Assembly: GCF_947179165.1 (NCBI RefSeq)
Contig: NC_077240.1
Coordinates: 70,201,501-70,265,500, forward strand
Length of the DNA stretch: 64,000 nucleotides
Direction: 5' to 3'
From: Solanum dulcamara
Lineage: Eukaryota > Streptophyta > Magnoliopsida > Solanales > Solanaceae
Position 1 is the first letter of the stretch; the number at the start of each line of letters is the position of its first letter. Positions 34,801 through 47,304 of this stretch are shown here, piece by piece. The notes beneath the pieces were generated by a model that was not told the origin of the DNA, searched no databases, and saw nothing but the letters and a program-made list of their open reading frames with translations. The translations under genes were made by a program, and so were the position numbers.

Positions 34801-36564
34801 ACTGATCATAAGAGTTTGCAATACGTCTTCAACCAGAAAAAACTCAACCTAAGGCAGAGAAGATGGCTAGAGTTGCTCAAGGATTATGACATGAGCATTC
34901 TCTACCACCCAGGTAAAGCTAACGTTGTTGCAGATGCTCTTAGTAGATTGTCTATAAGTAGCATTGCCCATATAGAGGAGGGAAAGAAAGAATTGGCTAA
35001 AGAGGTGCATAGATTAGCTAGATTGGGAGTTCATCTTGAGGAAAATAATGAAGTTGGACATAATGTTCAAAATGGTTCTATATCCTCCCTTGTGGCAGAG
35101 GTAAAAGAGAAGCAATACCAAGATCCTGTCCTCCTTCAGTTGAAAGAGGTTGTTCACAAATAAAAGGTGATGGTTTTCACCAAAGGGAGAGATGGTGTGT
35201 TGAGGTACCAAAATAGATTGTGTGTCTTTGATGTTGATGATGTTCGAGAAAGGATTATGGCCGAAGCGCATAGTTCTAGATACTCTATTCATCCTGGTTC
35301 TACAAAGATGTATCATGACTTGAGGAAAGTCTATTGGTGGAGTGGAATGAAGAGAGATATCACTGAATTTGTTTCCAAGTGCCCGAATTGCCAACATGTT
35401 AAAGTTGAGCATCAAAGGCCATGTGGGTTAGCTCAAAATATAGAGATTCTGGAATGGAAGTGGGAGATGATCAATATGGACTTTATTACAGGTATGCCAA
35501 GGCCCCGAAAACAACATGATTTGATTTGGGTAATTATGGATATGATGACTAAATCAGCTTACTTCTTGGCAGTTAAGACTACTGACACCGCAGAAGATTA
35601 TGCAAAATTATATATTCAGGAGATTGTCAGATTGCATGGGGTTCCCTTGTCTATCATCTCAGACAGAGGAGTTCAATTCACTTCCCAATTTTGGAGATCT
35701 TTTCAGAAAGGACTAGGTTCAAAGGTGAATCTTAGTACAACCTTTCATCCCCAGACAGATGGCCAAGCGGAGTGCACCATCCAGACATTAGAGGATATGT
35801 TGAGGGCATATGTACTTGACTTCAAAGGAAATTGGGATGATAATTTACCTCTCATATAGTTTGCATACAATAATAGTTACCATACAAGTATTCAGATGGC
35901 TCCCTATGAAGCTTTGTATGGGAGGAGGTGTAGATCACCAATTGGGTGGTTTGAAGTTGGCGAAGTTGAGTTGATTGGGCCTGATTTTGTTCACCAAGCT
36001 ATGGAGAAGGTGAAGGTTATTCGAGATAGGCTAAAGACAGCCCAAAGCCGCACGAAATCTTACACTGATGTGAGAAGAAGAGACTTAGAGTTTGAGGTAG
36101 ATGATTGGGTGTACTTGAAAGTGTCACCCATGAAGGGCTTCATGAGGTTTGGAAGGAAAGGAAAGCTTAGTCCTCGATACATTGGACCTTACCTGATTGT
36201 GAGGAGGATTGGGAGTGTCACTTATGAGTTGGAGTTACTTTCTGAGCTAGCCGCCATTCATCCGATATTTCACATATCAATGTTGAAGAAGTGCTTAGGC
36301 GATCCTTCGTTGGTAGTCCTCATTGATAGTATTGGAGTTAAGGATAGCTTGTCCTATGAAGAAATTTTGGTCTAAATTCTTGATCGTCAGGTTCGCAAAT
36401 TGAGGACCAAGGAGATTGCCTCAGTCAAAGTCTTGTGGAGAAATCAATTTATGGATGAAGCCACATGGGAAGCTGAGAAAGATATGAAATCCAAATATCC
36501 GCATCTATTCGTACCTATCAATGAGAATGTTGAAGGTAATGTCCAATTTCTTGATTTGAATTAG
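31849..36564 (+). pseudogene. Tekay-type gypsy Gag-Pol, one frame with 12 stops
   Basis: From ATG 31849 to TAG 36562-36564 a single frame of 1,571 codons is kept without any frameshift. Domains: Gag capsid (about residues 91-270), zinc knuckle near 360 with its second Cys changed to Tyr (CYKYG), protease with D-P-G-A-T near 440, RT with F-I-D-D near 775, RNase H (about 915-1040), integrase with HHCC and DDE (about 1140-1340), and a chromodomain at the C-terminus. Internal stops start at 31873, 31906, 32692, 32800, 32824, 33136, 33958, 34006, 34654, 35161, 35857 and 36373. Family function is copying RNA into DNA and integrating it. This copy cannot make a full protein. Confidence 0.93.
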
Positions 36565-36690
36565 TATGTCCATTTTTGAGTTTGAATAGTAAATTATTTT
36601 GAGAATTTGATTGGTTGAATGATTGAGTTCTGATTTTGATTTGTACCTCGAATCCATCCTTGGTTTACTCATCATTCGAGGACGAATAAT

Positions 36691-36706
36691 CCCAAGGGGG
36701 AGATAA
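36691..36706 (+). promoter_or_regulatory. Polypurine tract of the plus-strand gypsy element
   Basis: The purine-rich run aagggggagataa lies directly before the 3' LTR start at 36707. The same run is found before the LTR start at 27298 and, on the minus strand, before 58702. Confidence 0.8.
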
Positions 36707-36796
36707 TGTAACACCTCAACTTTTTTTTCACTTAGATTCGGACCATTCTTCATGTACGTATAAGATCGAACTTGAAGGCTTTAAATTATATATATA

Positions 36797-37915
36797 ATTT
36801 TCTCATACGGTAGGGAAATGATCCGATTTTTTTTCTAAATGTCTTAAATAATTATATGAACCTGCTCATTCAATCAAAACTCAATTTCGTACTCGTTTGC
36901 CAAGTCAAATATTATTTTTTACAGTAAATAATTATTTCATATTTTGTAATAAAAGTCCAATCTCGGCATAGCAAATTTACAGATCAGTCCTATAATTCAT
37001 GCTCAAAGTTTCAGAATAAATTTTCAATCCTTAAAACTAATAATGAACTTTTAGTTGGCACAATTTTCTTAAACAACGCGAAAGCACCTAAAGGGCTTAG
37101 TAACTCACTCAAAACTCATTTGAAACCTCTTAAACATAAATCAAATATGCTACTAGTTTGAAAATGATATTTCGAACTCAAAGAAACCATGAAAACACCA
37201 AAAAGAAGTCACTGTAATCTGATGTTGACCAAATTCATTTTAACTTAAGAATCTCCAACTTTCCAAATAATGACAAGAAAATCATCTAACAGCTTCAGGA
37301 ACTGAACCAAACCTTCGACTAAATTAAATACCACCATTCGGATCTAGTGGAATCATCAAAACTCACAATTGGCCTTTCTAACCTCAAAAGTTGACTAAAA
37401 TCATACTTTAGCTTTAACTATTCTTGCATCTCGTCTAATGGCGCAAAATCAAACCAAACACTTTGGGACCCAACCAATAGTCCATATAGACCAACAACCA
37501 TATTCCAGATCTAACAGAACTCTCGAAATTCCATTCTGAATTCCTATCACCAAATGTTGACTTTGATCAACTATCTTATGCTTTTAACTTTCACAACACC
37601 AAAATTCTTTCAAAACACATCTAAATACCTCAAAACCATAGCTAATAGTCCTACTAACTCAAAAGTCACATTTCGAAGCAGATGGAATTGATAGAATTCC
37701 AATTCGAGCATACGAACTCCGAATGTTGATCAAAGTCAAACTTTAGCCTAAATTCACTTAAACTTCCAACTCAAGGGCTCAACTCCACATATCGACTCCG
37801 AAACTGAAAATGACAATACTTCTAGATCAAATTTAACATTTCAGAGCTGATGAAACTGATGAAATTCCATTTCAAAACTCGTTGCTCTAGTTGTTATCAA
37901 AAAACACTTTTAAAA
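36797..37915. other. X-LTR block inside the gypsy 3' LTR
   Basis: The junction 'ttaaattatatatataattttctcat' type (split at 36796/36797) is the same as at 27392 in the left X LTR. The right junction is at 'aaaaacacttttaa' (about 37907-37915), followed by gypsy LTR text. No TSD is present on either side, so recombination and not transposition brought it here. Confidence 0.8.
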
Positions 37916-38513
37916 GACACTTTTAAGGGTCAAATTCAAACAACCATATCTCCTAAAATATAATGAACTGGGTGTTCCATAACCTATCAAATTAAAGGTC
38001 TTTGAGTCTTCTTTCAACGCCTCTAAGATTGTATTTTTCTAAGTTCTGAGTCAAAAGTTATGCTTGATCGAATAGAGAGGACCTGCAGTAAAATTTGGCC
38101 GATTTTCCAGATTTTGTAGGGATATTTTGGTAAAATTACCTAATATCTATATACATAACTAGACGCATTTTGGATCATAATTTCAGTCTCTTGCCTCTCC
38201 AAATAACCCTAATCTTCATCCCTTTCTCTCTCAAATTATCTCCAATAAAATCCTCTCAAACTCAAGGATTCAAGTTTTCCTTTGAAGACCTAACATCAAG
38301 GTTTCTTCAAAATCTACACTAAGGTATGTAAGGCTACTAAAAACATGGATTAAATTCACCATGTGCCCAACATCTACTTTGAGATTGAATTTTCATAAGA
38401 ACTGAGTTTTCTTGATAGATTTATGTCCTAATGAGTTCATACATCTATTAACTTGATTTGGTTATGTTGATATTGATAAGTTGAGAAATTGATAAATGTT
38501 TCATGTTTGATAT

Positions 38514-38672
38514 GAGTTGTTATACACATTTTGTTATGTCTAAGAGTTGATTGATATGAGTTGTTATACATATTTTGTTATGTCTAAGAGTTGATTGATA
38601 TGAGTTGTTATACATATTTTGTTATGTCTAAGAGTTGATTGATATGAGTTGGTAAACATATTTTGGTTATAT
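38514..38672. repeat. 44-bp tandem repeat, about 3.6 units (3' LTR)
   Basis: Counterpart of the array at 29817-29975 with single-base differences only. Confidence 0.9.
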
Positions 38673-40336
38673 TAGCAATAGATAATTAACTTGCAGTAAC
38701 TTGGAATCCGTTGGTACGTTACAGTTTAATTCAATTACCAAATGATGGAACATAGAAAGAATACTAAAATGTTGGTTAGGATGTTTTCATTAGTTTAACA
38801 CCTTCACAGATCCAAATTTCTAGAAATAAGATGGGGACAATATTTGATTAACATTTTAGTTAGCATAAATCTAATTTCTGTGAGTTGATGCCTCAATGTA
38901 ATTCCATTAGCATCATGAAATTAAATTATATTTAAGAAAAAGTTATATTGCTATTAGTATATTCATATAATACTTCCACTTTGATATATTCTAATAATGT
39001 AGAAAAAGCTAAACTTTATCATTTATTTCCTAATTTCACGTGAAGTGTTTGGTTTGGTTTGGGACAACTTGGATATTTATTAAATAATAATGTTTAGCAA
39101 AAGAACACTATGGAAAGACATTCTTTCTAGTCAAAGGTGATGACAAAAAGTAAAGTAAGCAATATTCTTGATATTTCCTAAAAATAATAATAAAAAGAGA
39201 TATAGACTAGGCCATTGTCTTTTACATGCCTTTAAAAACATATATAAGATTGGGGTTGATTGGATAATATGATTGGTCAAGAGGCTTGATTTGGGATAGA
39301 ATTGATGAATTGACAGAGGTCCAAACGAGACTGGTCGATATGATTAGATTGAATTGATTGGATAGAGTTTTATGAGCATTGAGTCTTGGGAGGAGTATCG
39401 AGCACCGAATTGGGTAAGAGTAAGTAATAACTCGAATCCAATAACTACGTCGCCAAACGTAGGAAGGAATTGGACCGTTAAAGTCAGATGTTTTCCAAAT
39501 TACTGTCCTGATATAATAGGACTTGATTGGTTATGAATTTATGATTTGTTGATTCGTTCGTACCCTAGCAAGGTATGAACGGATGTGGCAACAACGTCGG
39601 CTTGTTGTACTATTACTGGCTCATAAGTGATGGTTGTCATATAAGAGAAACTCTCATATAGGAGGTCTTGATAGTACTCTGAGTCGAATTGGGATGGATT
39701 GGGCTGGATTGTATGTGATTGGTTCTGTCTAAATTATATTTTGTTTAGACTCAGAACATCTTGATTGAGTTGTACCTTCTTTTGAGTTGAGATTCTGAGT
39801 TAATTTGATCCCACCTTGATGTATGTTTCATTCGGCCATTTTACATACTCGTACATTCCACGTACTGACACCATTTGACCTGTATCGTTTTATGATGTAG
39901 AGACAGGTATTAGAGATCATCAACAGGTGCATCATTGAAGATCTATTCACTTCCAGCTAGTTGGTGAGTCCTCCTTGTTTTCGGAGGATACCGCAGTTAT
40001 CTTTTCAGCTTTGAGTTAGATTTCCTTTATTTTGATTTGTGGTAAACATGAATTTGTCATTGGCACCTCTTATATTGTTGATAGAGGCTTCATAGACTAG
40101 AGTGTGGATGATGCTGAATTGTTTCGTTGTGACTAGTTTTATTTTTTCTAGTTGTTGAATGGAGATGTGGTTGGCCTTTGGCCTTATTATGAATAGTATT
40201 GTTATGATTTAAGTCTTCCGCTAATAGAGTGTAACTGAATGAAAGTGTGATTGGACTAAGTGGTTCGCTTGAAGGCTAGAAATGGTTTTCAAGTGCCGGC
40301 CACGTCTAGGGTACCCTCCCGGGGTGTGACAATTCT

Positions 40337-42973
40337 ACTCTCTTAACATAATCCTCCCATGAGCTTATGCTGCACAAATATGATCCTTAGAAAGCATGTA
40401 CTCATCAAGAGAGAATTCAAGTTATCTAACTCAAAGAATGAGATGATCAAGTAACCACCAGGTGAACGTTACATCCAAGCATACAAAACCTCTAATAACA
40501 CTGTCGAAATGCTGAAACAATAGCTGTGATTGTAGACAACTTCTCAAAAACAAAATAACGAGGCCTAATGGCCATCAAAGTCAATCACACCTAGCTGAAA
40601 CATGTCTTCAATGACGAGATAAAAACCAAGACTTTCTAGAAACTATGATTCCCCATGATAGATATCATACAAGCAGTCTCAACAAGGTTCGAACATGCAG
40701 TACCACAGGTATACCCTGACTGCCCTAAAATTTTCCTTTGTCTCACTTGGAATACTCTCTCTCTCTAGTATCCATAATTAAATTCTTCTGGTTATCTGAT
40801 TCCCACCTATTCAACTTTTCTTTGCCTATGACATCTGATTTAATCACCAACAGAACTCAAAACATACTAGACTCATCAAAAGCCAACATATTCACCATAA
40901 TATGACAACTAAAACCAAAAATCCAATGGAAATGAAATATCATGACCTTACCGATCCTCTACTCATGATTCCAAAATCGTCATTAGTACCAAAATTCCTT
41001 AGAAAACACATTGCCACTCTCTCGTAACTCTGAATTATGACTTCTCTTTTTTCAAAGAAAAGATTTCTATCTTCCCCAAGCCTACTCTAAGTATTCTATG
41101 TAGGAAATTGTCCCTACCCAAAGCTAATAACACTAATTCCAAATCAGTCAGTGCTTTTATCTCAACCTAGAACTATTTAATTAGAAACCAATATCAATCA
41201 CATGCAATTCTTCACATTTAAAATCTTAGAGAAACCCTTGATCACCCCATACCATAAATGCATAATTTTTATTCACCATCAAGTGTCTATATAACTCATC
41301 ATAACTATCTGCGTAGTTTCCATTAACAAAGTAGTATAAATCTAGCTCAAAATCCTCAATAACCATGTAGAACTGTAAGTCATTCTTGTAGTGCACCCAT
41401 AAGTCACCTACCATAATTTGAACAATCCGATCCAATATAAAAACACAGAATCTGTCATACATCACTATTTATCACCCAAACAAAATCAAATCTTCAGAAG
41501 TAGCTGTTAACCCTTCATAAATCTGTGCCAAACCAGCCCACCTTGCGCTGTAATATCTAAACTCAAAGGCGAGAATCCACAATCCTCAATTTTGTACCAA
41601 AGATCTATATATGATGTATTATTTCTTCATAGTTCTTAACTTGTATCCATTACGCAATGCTGCTAGGACATTTAAATTCTTAACTCACACTCATGGCCTC
41701 ATCCCAAATGCTTGGACTCTTTGATGCACAAGCCTCTTATTCCTTTCCTTAACTCATCATCATTATTATTCTTTTGCCAAAAATCCATAGCATATTGCCA
41801 TTTACTCTAAACCAAAATCCTCAAATGAAACTCTTCATTAAGCTTTTTAACAATCAAAAGTAATAAAGTCTACAACCCAAACCATCTATAAGTCTTTCAA
41901 AATGCTCAATAATTAACACAACTAATCATTTCGTTCCTTAACAATTCATACCTTGAAAAAACTTACTACCACAAATGTAGACTTACAATGAAAAACCTGA
42001 ATTCTGATTCATACCATGTAAACCAATCCCAATATAATTATGTCAACCCAAGTGTCATACCTTGCCAAAGAGACAAGATATGATTGATACACTCGATCCA
42101 CCACTATAACTCTTTATAAATAATGCTTAACTCAAGCGTCATAGTAACAACCACTATATTTATCATCCGAGAATGCAACATCAAACCTCATTTCCTGAGT
42201 AGGTGAAATAGTTGATAGATCCTTACATGTCTCCGCTTTTATATATCACTAGTACCATATTGTGAACATTCGCTTGATCACCACTATAACACATCATATC
42301 TATTGAGAAGATCATAATTAAATATTCCACACCTTTCTACCCATTAAGTAACTGCAATGCTTTAGAAAAATAGTTCAGTTTCCAGCCGAAATCAATATGC
42401 ACCCTTTCTTAAGCCAAGTCGATAACAGAAGCAACACAACCCATAACCCTAACCAAGTGAACAAGGTTATCAGCGTAGTAGTCGTATAATGACCCTACTG
42501 ATGTACAACCCCTCTATGAAACCTCAATAGAAGTTCTGATCTCGGTTGGCGCAACATCATTCCCTCAAATACTAAGCAAGACGTTCATAAAATCTCACAA
42601 TCATTGTTCCTCCTTTTATACCATATCCTCAAAATACATTATTAACTACAACCTTACTCACTCTTTTTGAATCACAACGCATTCCAAGTTTGACCACACA
42701 TTCTTTCTATAAGTCTATCACTTCCGCCTTAAATCCCGTTGTAACACCAAAACCATATGATGACATCTCAGCTGACTGCATACAAAACAAAGTATGAGTC
42801 ACCACTATAAGTGATTGAATAATGTGAAGTGATAGGAACTAGATCGGTTCAAGAAGTGAAGATTTTTCCTAACGGTCTTCAAAGCCTCTCAAAGATAAGT
42901 ACAGACGTCTCCGTACCAATCTTTAAGAATTTACTTAGACATGACTTATATACACGTGAGACCAATGAACTTG
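40337..42973. other. Internal region of element X, right part
   Basis: About 2.6 kb with no frame above 80 codons and no recognisable retroelement domain on either strand. The 79-codon minus frame at 41226-41465 has no motif I know. The text is AT-rich with long A/C-biased runs on the plus strand. It may be an old degenerate gag-pol beyond recognition, or a truly non-coding interior. Confidence 0.55.
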
Positions 42974-42990
42974 GGGCTGTGATACCATTT
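42974..42990 (-). promoter_or_regulatory. Primer-binding site of element X
   Basis: Reads AAATGGTATCACAGCC on the minus strand, directly after the LTR end. TGGTATCA is the start of the usual tRNA-Met primer complement. This fixes the element orientation as minus. Confidence 0.7.
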
Positions 42991-45900
42991 TGTCATGATC
43001 CAAAATTGGGTGTGATGACACTTGTCCTATTCCATCAGGAGAAGTCAGCCTAAACCCAATAAAAGCTGAAATAATGCAAAGGAATTAAATAATCACAAAT
43101 AACCCCCAAAATCTATTTGTCACGTGTACAAGCCTCTACTTAAAATAAAAATGAAAGATAAGTACAAGTCTCAATATCCTTGTTTCTCAAATAGAACAAA
43201 GCATAATAAAAAGGACAAGGAAGATTGTCGGTATCGATCAACTACCTCTTAAGTCTCCTCAATAGTCTAGGAATAAGACATATAAAACTAAATCACGGTT
43301 CAGGCTCAAAACCTATACAAGTTTAGATAACAAAGAGTGAGTTCCAAACAGGATGATACTTAACAAGCCAACTAACAAGATGAAGTAAATCTAATAAAAT
43401 ACTAAAAATCATTTCATCCCAACTGAATCTCCTCAACTACAACCTGCACAGAAACAAACCCAATCTATACTACACAGTTTATATAGTACATAAATAAATG
43501 ATAGCTCATCAGCATCACCAAATAAGTCATATCAGTATCATATATATCAATCACAAAGACACAAGGGAATTTACACAACATCACAATGATAGAAAAGATA
43601 TAATGTAATGCAATGCGATGTCACGTAAAGTGGTGCATGTCTGTCTTAATGATACACATCCATTGTATAATAGACCAGAACAAATGAGGGCCGCAAAAGG
43701 ATCATGTATCTGCCAAAACTATTTCCCACAGCATAATAATTAATCACTGAAACCATTTTCCATCGGTCTAATCATCACTCACCATAACCATTTCCCATCG
43801 GCATAAGTATCAAATGGATCTCATCATAGTTTTCCAGAACTAATGCAAATAAGCATGTTCACACAAATAATGAGAAAATGATAGTGTTCACAGTCACAAC
43901 GCAATTCATATCAATACTATTTATGTCATACTATCAATATTTTATCAACATCAATATTTACATCATTCACATTATTATAAGTCATCAAGTCTCCATTTCA
44001 TTACCCATTTATCACAATTAGGATCAATAGGTGAGCAAGTATTTCCAAGTCAATTTCCATAATCAACAACAAGAAAATGACAATTTCATCAAGTTCATAA
44101 TCACATTAGGGCAATCATAGCGTTTCAGCAAGTTCACATCAAGTTGAAGTCAAGAGGCTCACGTTTCATATCATAATCATCGCATACATAGTCTTTTATT
44201 ACCCTGATCTTATATTAAGCTCAATTCACATGATTATCATCCAAAACCTTGTTTCTATTACTCCCCAACACATATACGAAAGCAAGTTCAAGTAATCTAC
44301 AAGATTTAAGGGGTTTTAGAAGTTCACTTAACTTAATCAAATCACGGTCAATCAAACAGTTAAGCCTTCCCTTACGAATAGTATCCGAAAAATCACAACT
44401 TAATCAAATAATGATTCACAATAAGACTCTAGAACTAAAAACACCAATTTTATAAAATTCGGGCAAAGGGGTTAAAATGACTCAAAAACCCAATTCTAAA
44501 AACAAAGGATAAATTTGGAACTTAATTCATAAATACTTTATCCAAAGAGTTGAAATCAATCCATAATCATAATTTTTACTGAAATCTATGTTCTAGAAAA
44601 AACCCTAAATACCAGGATCTGAAACCACGACTCAAATTTGAAAGATTTATTACAAAATATCTTATCTGTGTATAGGAAAGTTCAAATATGGAATTTCATT
44701 AAAACCAAGTTAAAATCGACTTTCAAATCCTCAATTTATCAAGCTTTAATTTTATTGGGAAAACTCCAATTATACGCGCTTAATATGATGAAAATAATCA
44801 ACGAATCAACAAGTTTATACCAAAATCAGTTTATCCATAACATAAGAATCCTTAATATAATATTTTTCATCAAAAATAGAGTCCAAATCGATAAAACCCA
44901 ATTTTACTCAATAAATTTACGGATAGAAAAAAAACAAGATGAAGAAATCATGAGAAAATGTCGAATTGAGGATTGTATACTAACCCCTATATTATATCTA
45001 GAAGAAAGCCACAAGAATCACTCCATTCCGAGCTCTAGAATTCCCGATATGCTCAAAATACCAAATGAACACAGTCTAAAATTTATATACATGTAATGCA
45101 ATACTTTGCACCAGAAACCAATAACTTAAAATTTTACTAAAGGAGTCGTAACATCCTCATACAGTAGCGAAATGAGCCGATTCTTTTTACTAAATGCCTT
45201 AAATAATGATATGGACCAACTCGTTCAATCGAAACTCAATTTCATACTCTCTTTCCATGTCAAATATTATTTTTACTCGGTAAATAATTATTTCATATTT
45301 TTCGATAAAAGTCCAGTCCCGACTTAGTGAAAATGGACCAAAATTTGCAGAAAACTCCTATAATTCATGCTCAAAGTTTTAGAAGTTTCGGAATACATTT
45401 TCGATCCTTAAAGCTAATAATGAACCTTTTAGTTAGTACAATTTGCTTAAATAGTGCCAAAGCACCCAAATAGCATAGTAACTCACCCAAAACTTGTCCG
45501 GAACCTCCCAAACACAAATCAAATATGCTTCTAGTTTGAAAATGACATTTTAGACTCAAAGAAACTATGAAAACATAAAAAACAGGTCATTCTAATCCTG
45601 TATTGACAACATTCATTTTAACTTAAGAATCTCCAACTTTCCATGAAACTCATCTAACAACTTAGGGAACTGAACCAAACCTTTGATTAAACTAAATATC
45701 ACCATTCAGACCTAGTGGAATTATCAAAACTGAAAAATGACTTTTCTAATCTCAAAAGTTGACTAAAGTCAAACTTTAGCTTTAACTTTTCCTGCATTCG
45801 TCTAATGACTCAAAATAAAACCAAACACTTTGGAACCTAAACCAACAGTCCATATAGACCAAAAACTATATTCCGAAGCAACGGAACTCTCTGAATTCCA

Positions 45901-46446
45901 TTTCGAGCTTCCTATCGCCAAATATTGACTTTGGTCAACTATCTTATGCTTTCAACTTTCAAAATATCATAACTCTTTCAAAACTCATCTAAATACCTCA
46001 AGATCGGATCCAATAATCCTACAAACCAAAATGTCACGTTCTAAAACTGATGGAACTAAGAAAATTCCAATTTAAGCGTCAGAACTTTGAATATTGACAA
46101 GAATCACATTTTAGCCTAAATTCACTTAAAATTCCAACTCAAGGGCTCAACTCCACATATCGATTCCGAAATTGAAAACGACAACAATCCTAGGTCAAAT
46201 TCTGCATTTCGGAGGAAACAGAACTACCAGAATTCTATTCCAAGACTCGTAGCTCTGATTGTTATCAAAAACTACTTTTAACAACTCAAGTCTCCAAAAC
46301 ATAAAAACTTCCAAGAATCCTAACTTTTGAATAAAATATCATAACCAAGTTTGTAAACTGATCAAATATGACTCGGGCCATCTATCAGGAGAGGTAAAAT
46401 AATAATTTTTCAAGAATTTTCAAAAATGACCTTTAGTGTCATTACA
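42991..46446 (-). repeat. Right (5') LTR of element X, intact form
   Basis: 3,456 bp, starting TGTCATGATCC and ending GTCATTACA on the plus strand. It carries the full version of the LTR, including the 517 bp (44637-45153) missing from the left copy, and the 'catcggcataa(t/g)' repeats (43720-43810) that match 24640-24740. The 152-codon frame at 44638-45096 lies here and has no known domain. Confidence 0.75.
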
Positions 46447-46451
46447 CAATT

Positions 46452-47304
46452 TATGTGACACTGATATAATTTCGAGAGTCAACTAAACTTTTAATATGTC
46501 TTTTAAATATTTTAAGTTGTTAATTATTGTGATTTATAATATGTTTACGTAATTTTTAAACAATATATGTTACTCCATCTGTCCTATATTATGTGGTCTT
46601 GACAAAATTTTGAGAATCTTTTGTAAATTTTTAATATGTTTTTTTTTTAAAAATTAAGTTGTTTATTATTGTCACTTATGTCACTTTTTACGACATTTCA
46701 GATAATATATAATACTTCCTCTTTCGCAATTTATGTGGTACTGATAGAATTTTAAGAATCAATCAAAAAATTTATATCTTCTAAATATTTTAAGTTGTCA
46801 ATTATTGTAACGTAACCTTCAAGTAATAACAAATTAAAAATAAAAATAAGACAAATAAATTAAAACAGATAAAGTATCTATTTTATCAAAAAATGACTAA
46901 AATAGCTCTTGGACGGCAAGTTGACAGGACAATCGCCAGTTGCTTCAGGGATTGAAACATAATTTTCAAATATATAACAAATTAAAAAGTTATATAAGAA
47001 AAATACACTAAAATGAATTAAGTATCTATATTATCTGAAATGACTAAAGTAGCCCTTGGACGGCAAGTTGACAGGACAACCGCCACCTGCTTCCCAAGGC
47101 ACTTCTCTCTCTATATATATATATAGAATATAATATTTTAACATTTATTCCATTTATGATTTTAATTAAACTTTTCATTTTCTCTATGATTGTTTGTTTA
47201 ATTATTAGATATATTTGGATATCTATCTATGTGCTCTTTTTAAATTTCATTATCACAGTGGTTCACTTGCTTCTCTTTTCTAAATTAGACAACATTGTCA
47301 CAAA
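46452..47304. repeat. Degenerate dispersed repeats and a 160-bp direct duplication
   Basis: Three imperfect units with 'caatttatgtg(a/g)(c/t)act' and 'aaatattttaagttgt' cores lie at 46447-46560, 46565-46700 and 46710-46830. Then a segment with 'gacggcaagttgacaggaca' is present twice (about 46868-46945 and 47027-47100), 160 bp apart. No gene is seen. Confidence 0.6.

Larger units (their letters stand above)
29011..40331 (+). mobile_element. Complete Tekay/Del-type Ty3-gypsy element (decayed)
   Basis: Flanked by perfect ATTCT duplications (29006-29010 and 40332-40336). LTRs are 29011-31635 and 36707-40331. They carry TGTAACACC starts and GGGGTGTGACA ends. Between them lie a primer site, one gag-pol frame and a polypurine tract. 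Domain order PR-RT-RNaseH-IN-chromodomain identifies a chromovirus; the chromodomain and LTR ends suggest the Tekay (Del) clade. It is inserted in the internal region of element X, in opposite orientation. The two LTRs are nearly identical outside the 1.1-kb block discussed separately, so the insertion is fairly recent. Confidence 0.92.
36707..40331 (+). repeat. 3' LTR of the plus-strand gypsy element, chimeric
   Basis: 3,625 bp, 1 kb longer than the 5' LTR. The first about 90 bp and everything from 37916 on match the 5' LTR. The middle block (about 36797-37915) matches the X LTR at 27393-28500 and 45154-46290 and takes the place of about 125 bp of gypsy LTR. Confidence 0.88.
21827..46446 (-). 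mobile_element. Nested non-autonomous LTR element X (LARD-like)
   Basis: Two long direct repeats (21827-28670 and 42991-46446) bound an internal region. The 5-bp TSD is TAATT (21822-21826) and CAATT (46447-46451). A minus-strand primer site AAATGGTATCACAGCC adjoins the right repeat. After removing a solo LTR (22336-24401) and an 11.3-kb gypsy element (29011-40331), the internal region is only about 3 kb and shows no gag, protease, RT or integrase. Long LTRs with a non-coding interior are the definition of a large retrotransposon derivative. Mobilisation would need proteins from a partner, which I cannot name. The left LTR is itself chimeric (see 25592-27392). Confidence 0.7.

Noticed and set aside
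42829..43053. 74-codon frame over the primer site of element X
   Set aside because: Spans interior, primer site and LTR of an element of opposite orientation; no domain.
44638..45096. 152-codon plus frame in the right X LTR
   Set aside because: Lys/Ile/Asn-rich, no motif, lies in an LTR in antisense to the element, and is absent from the left LTR. Treated as chance in AT-rich DNA.
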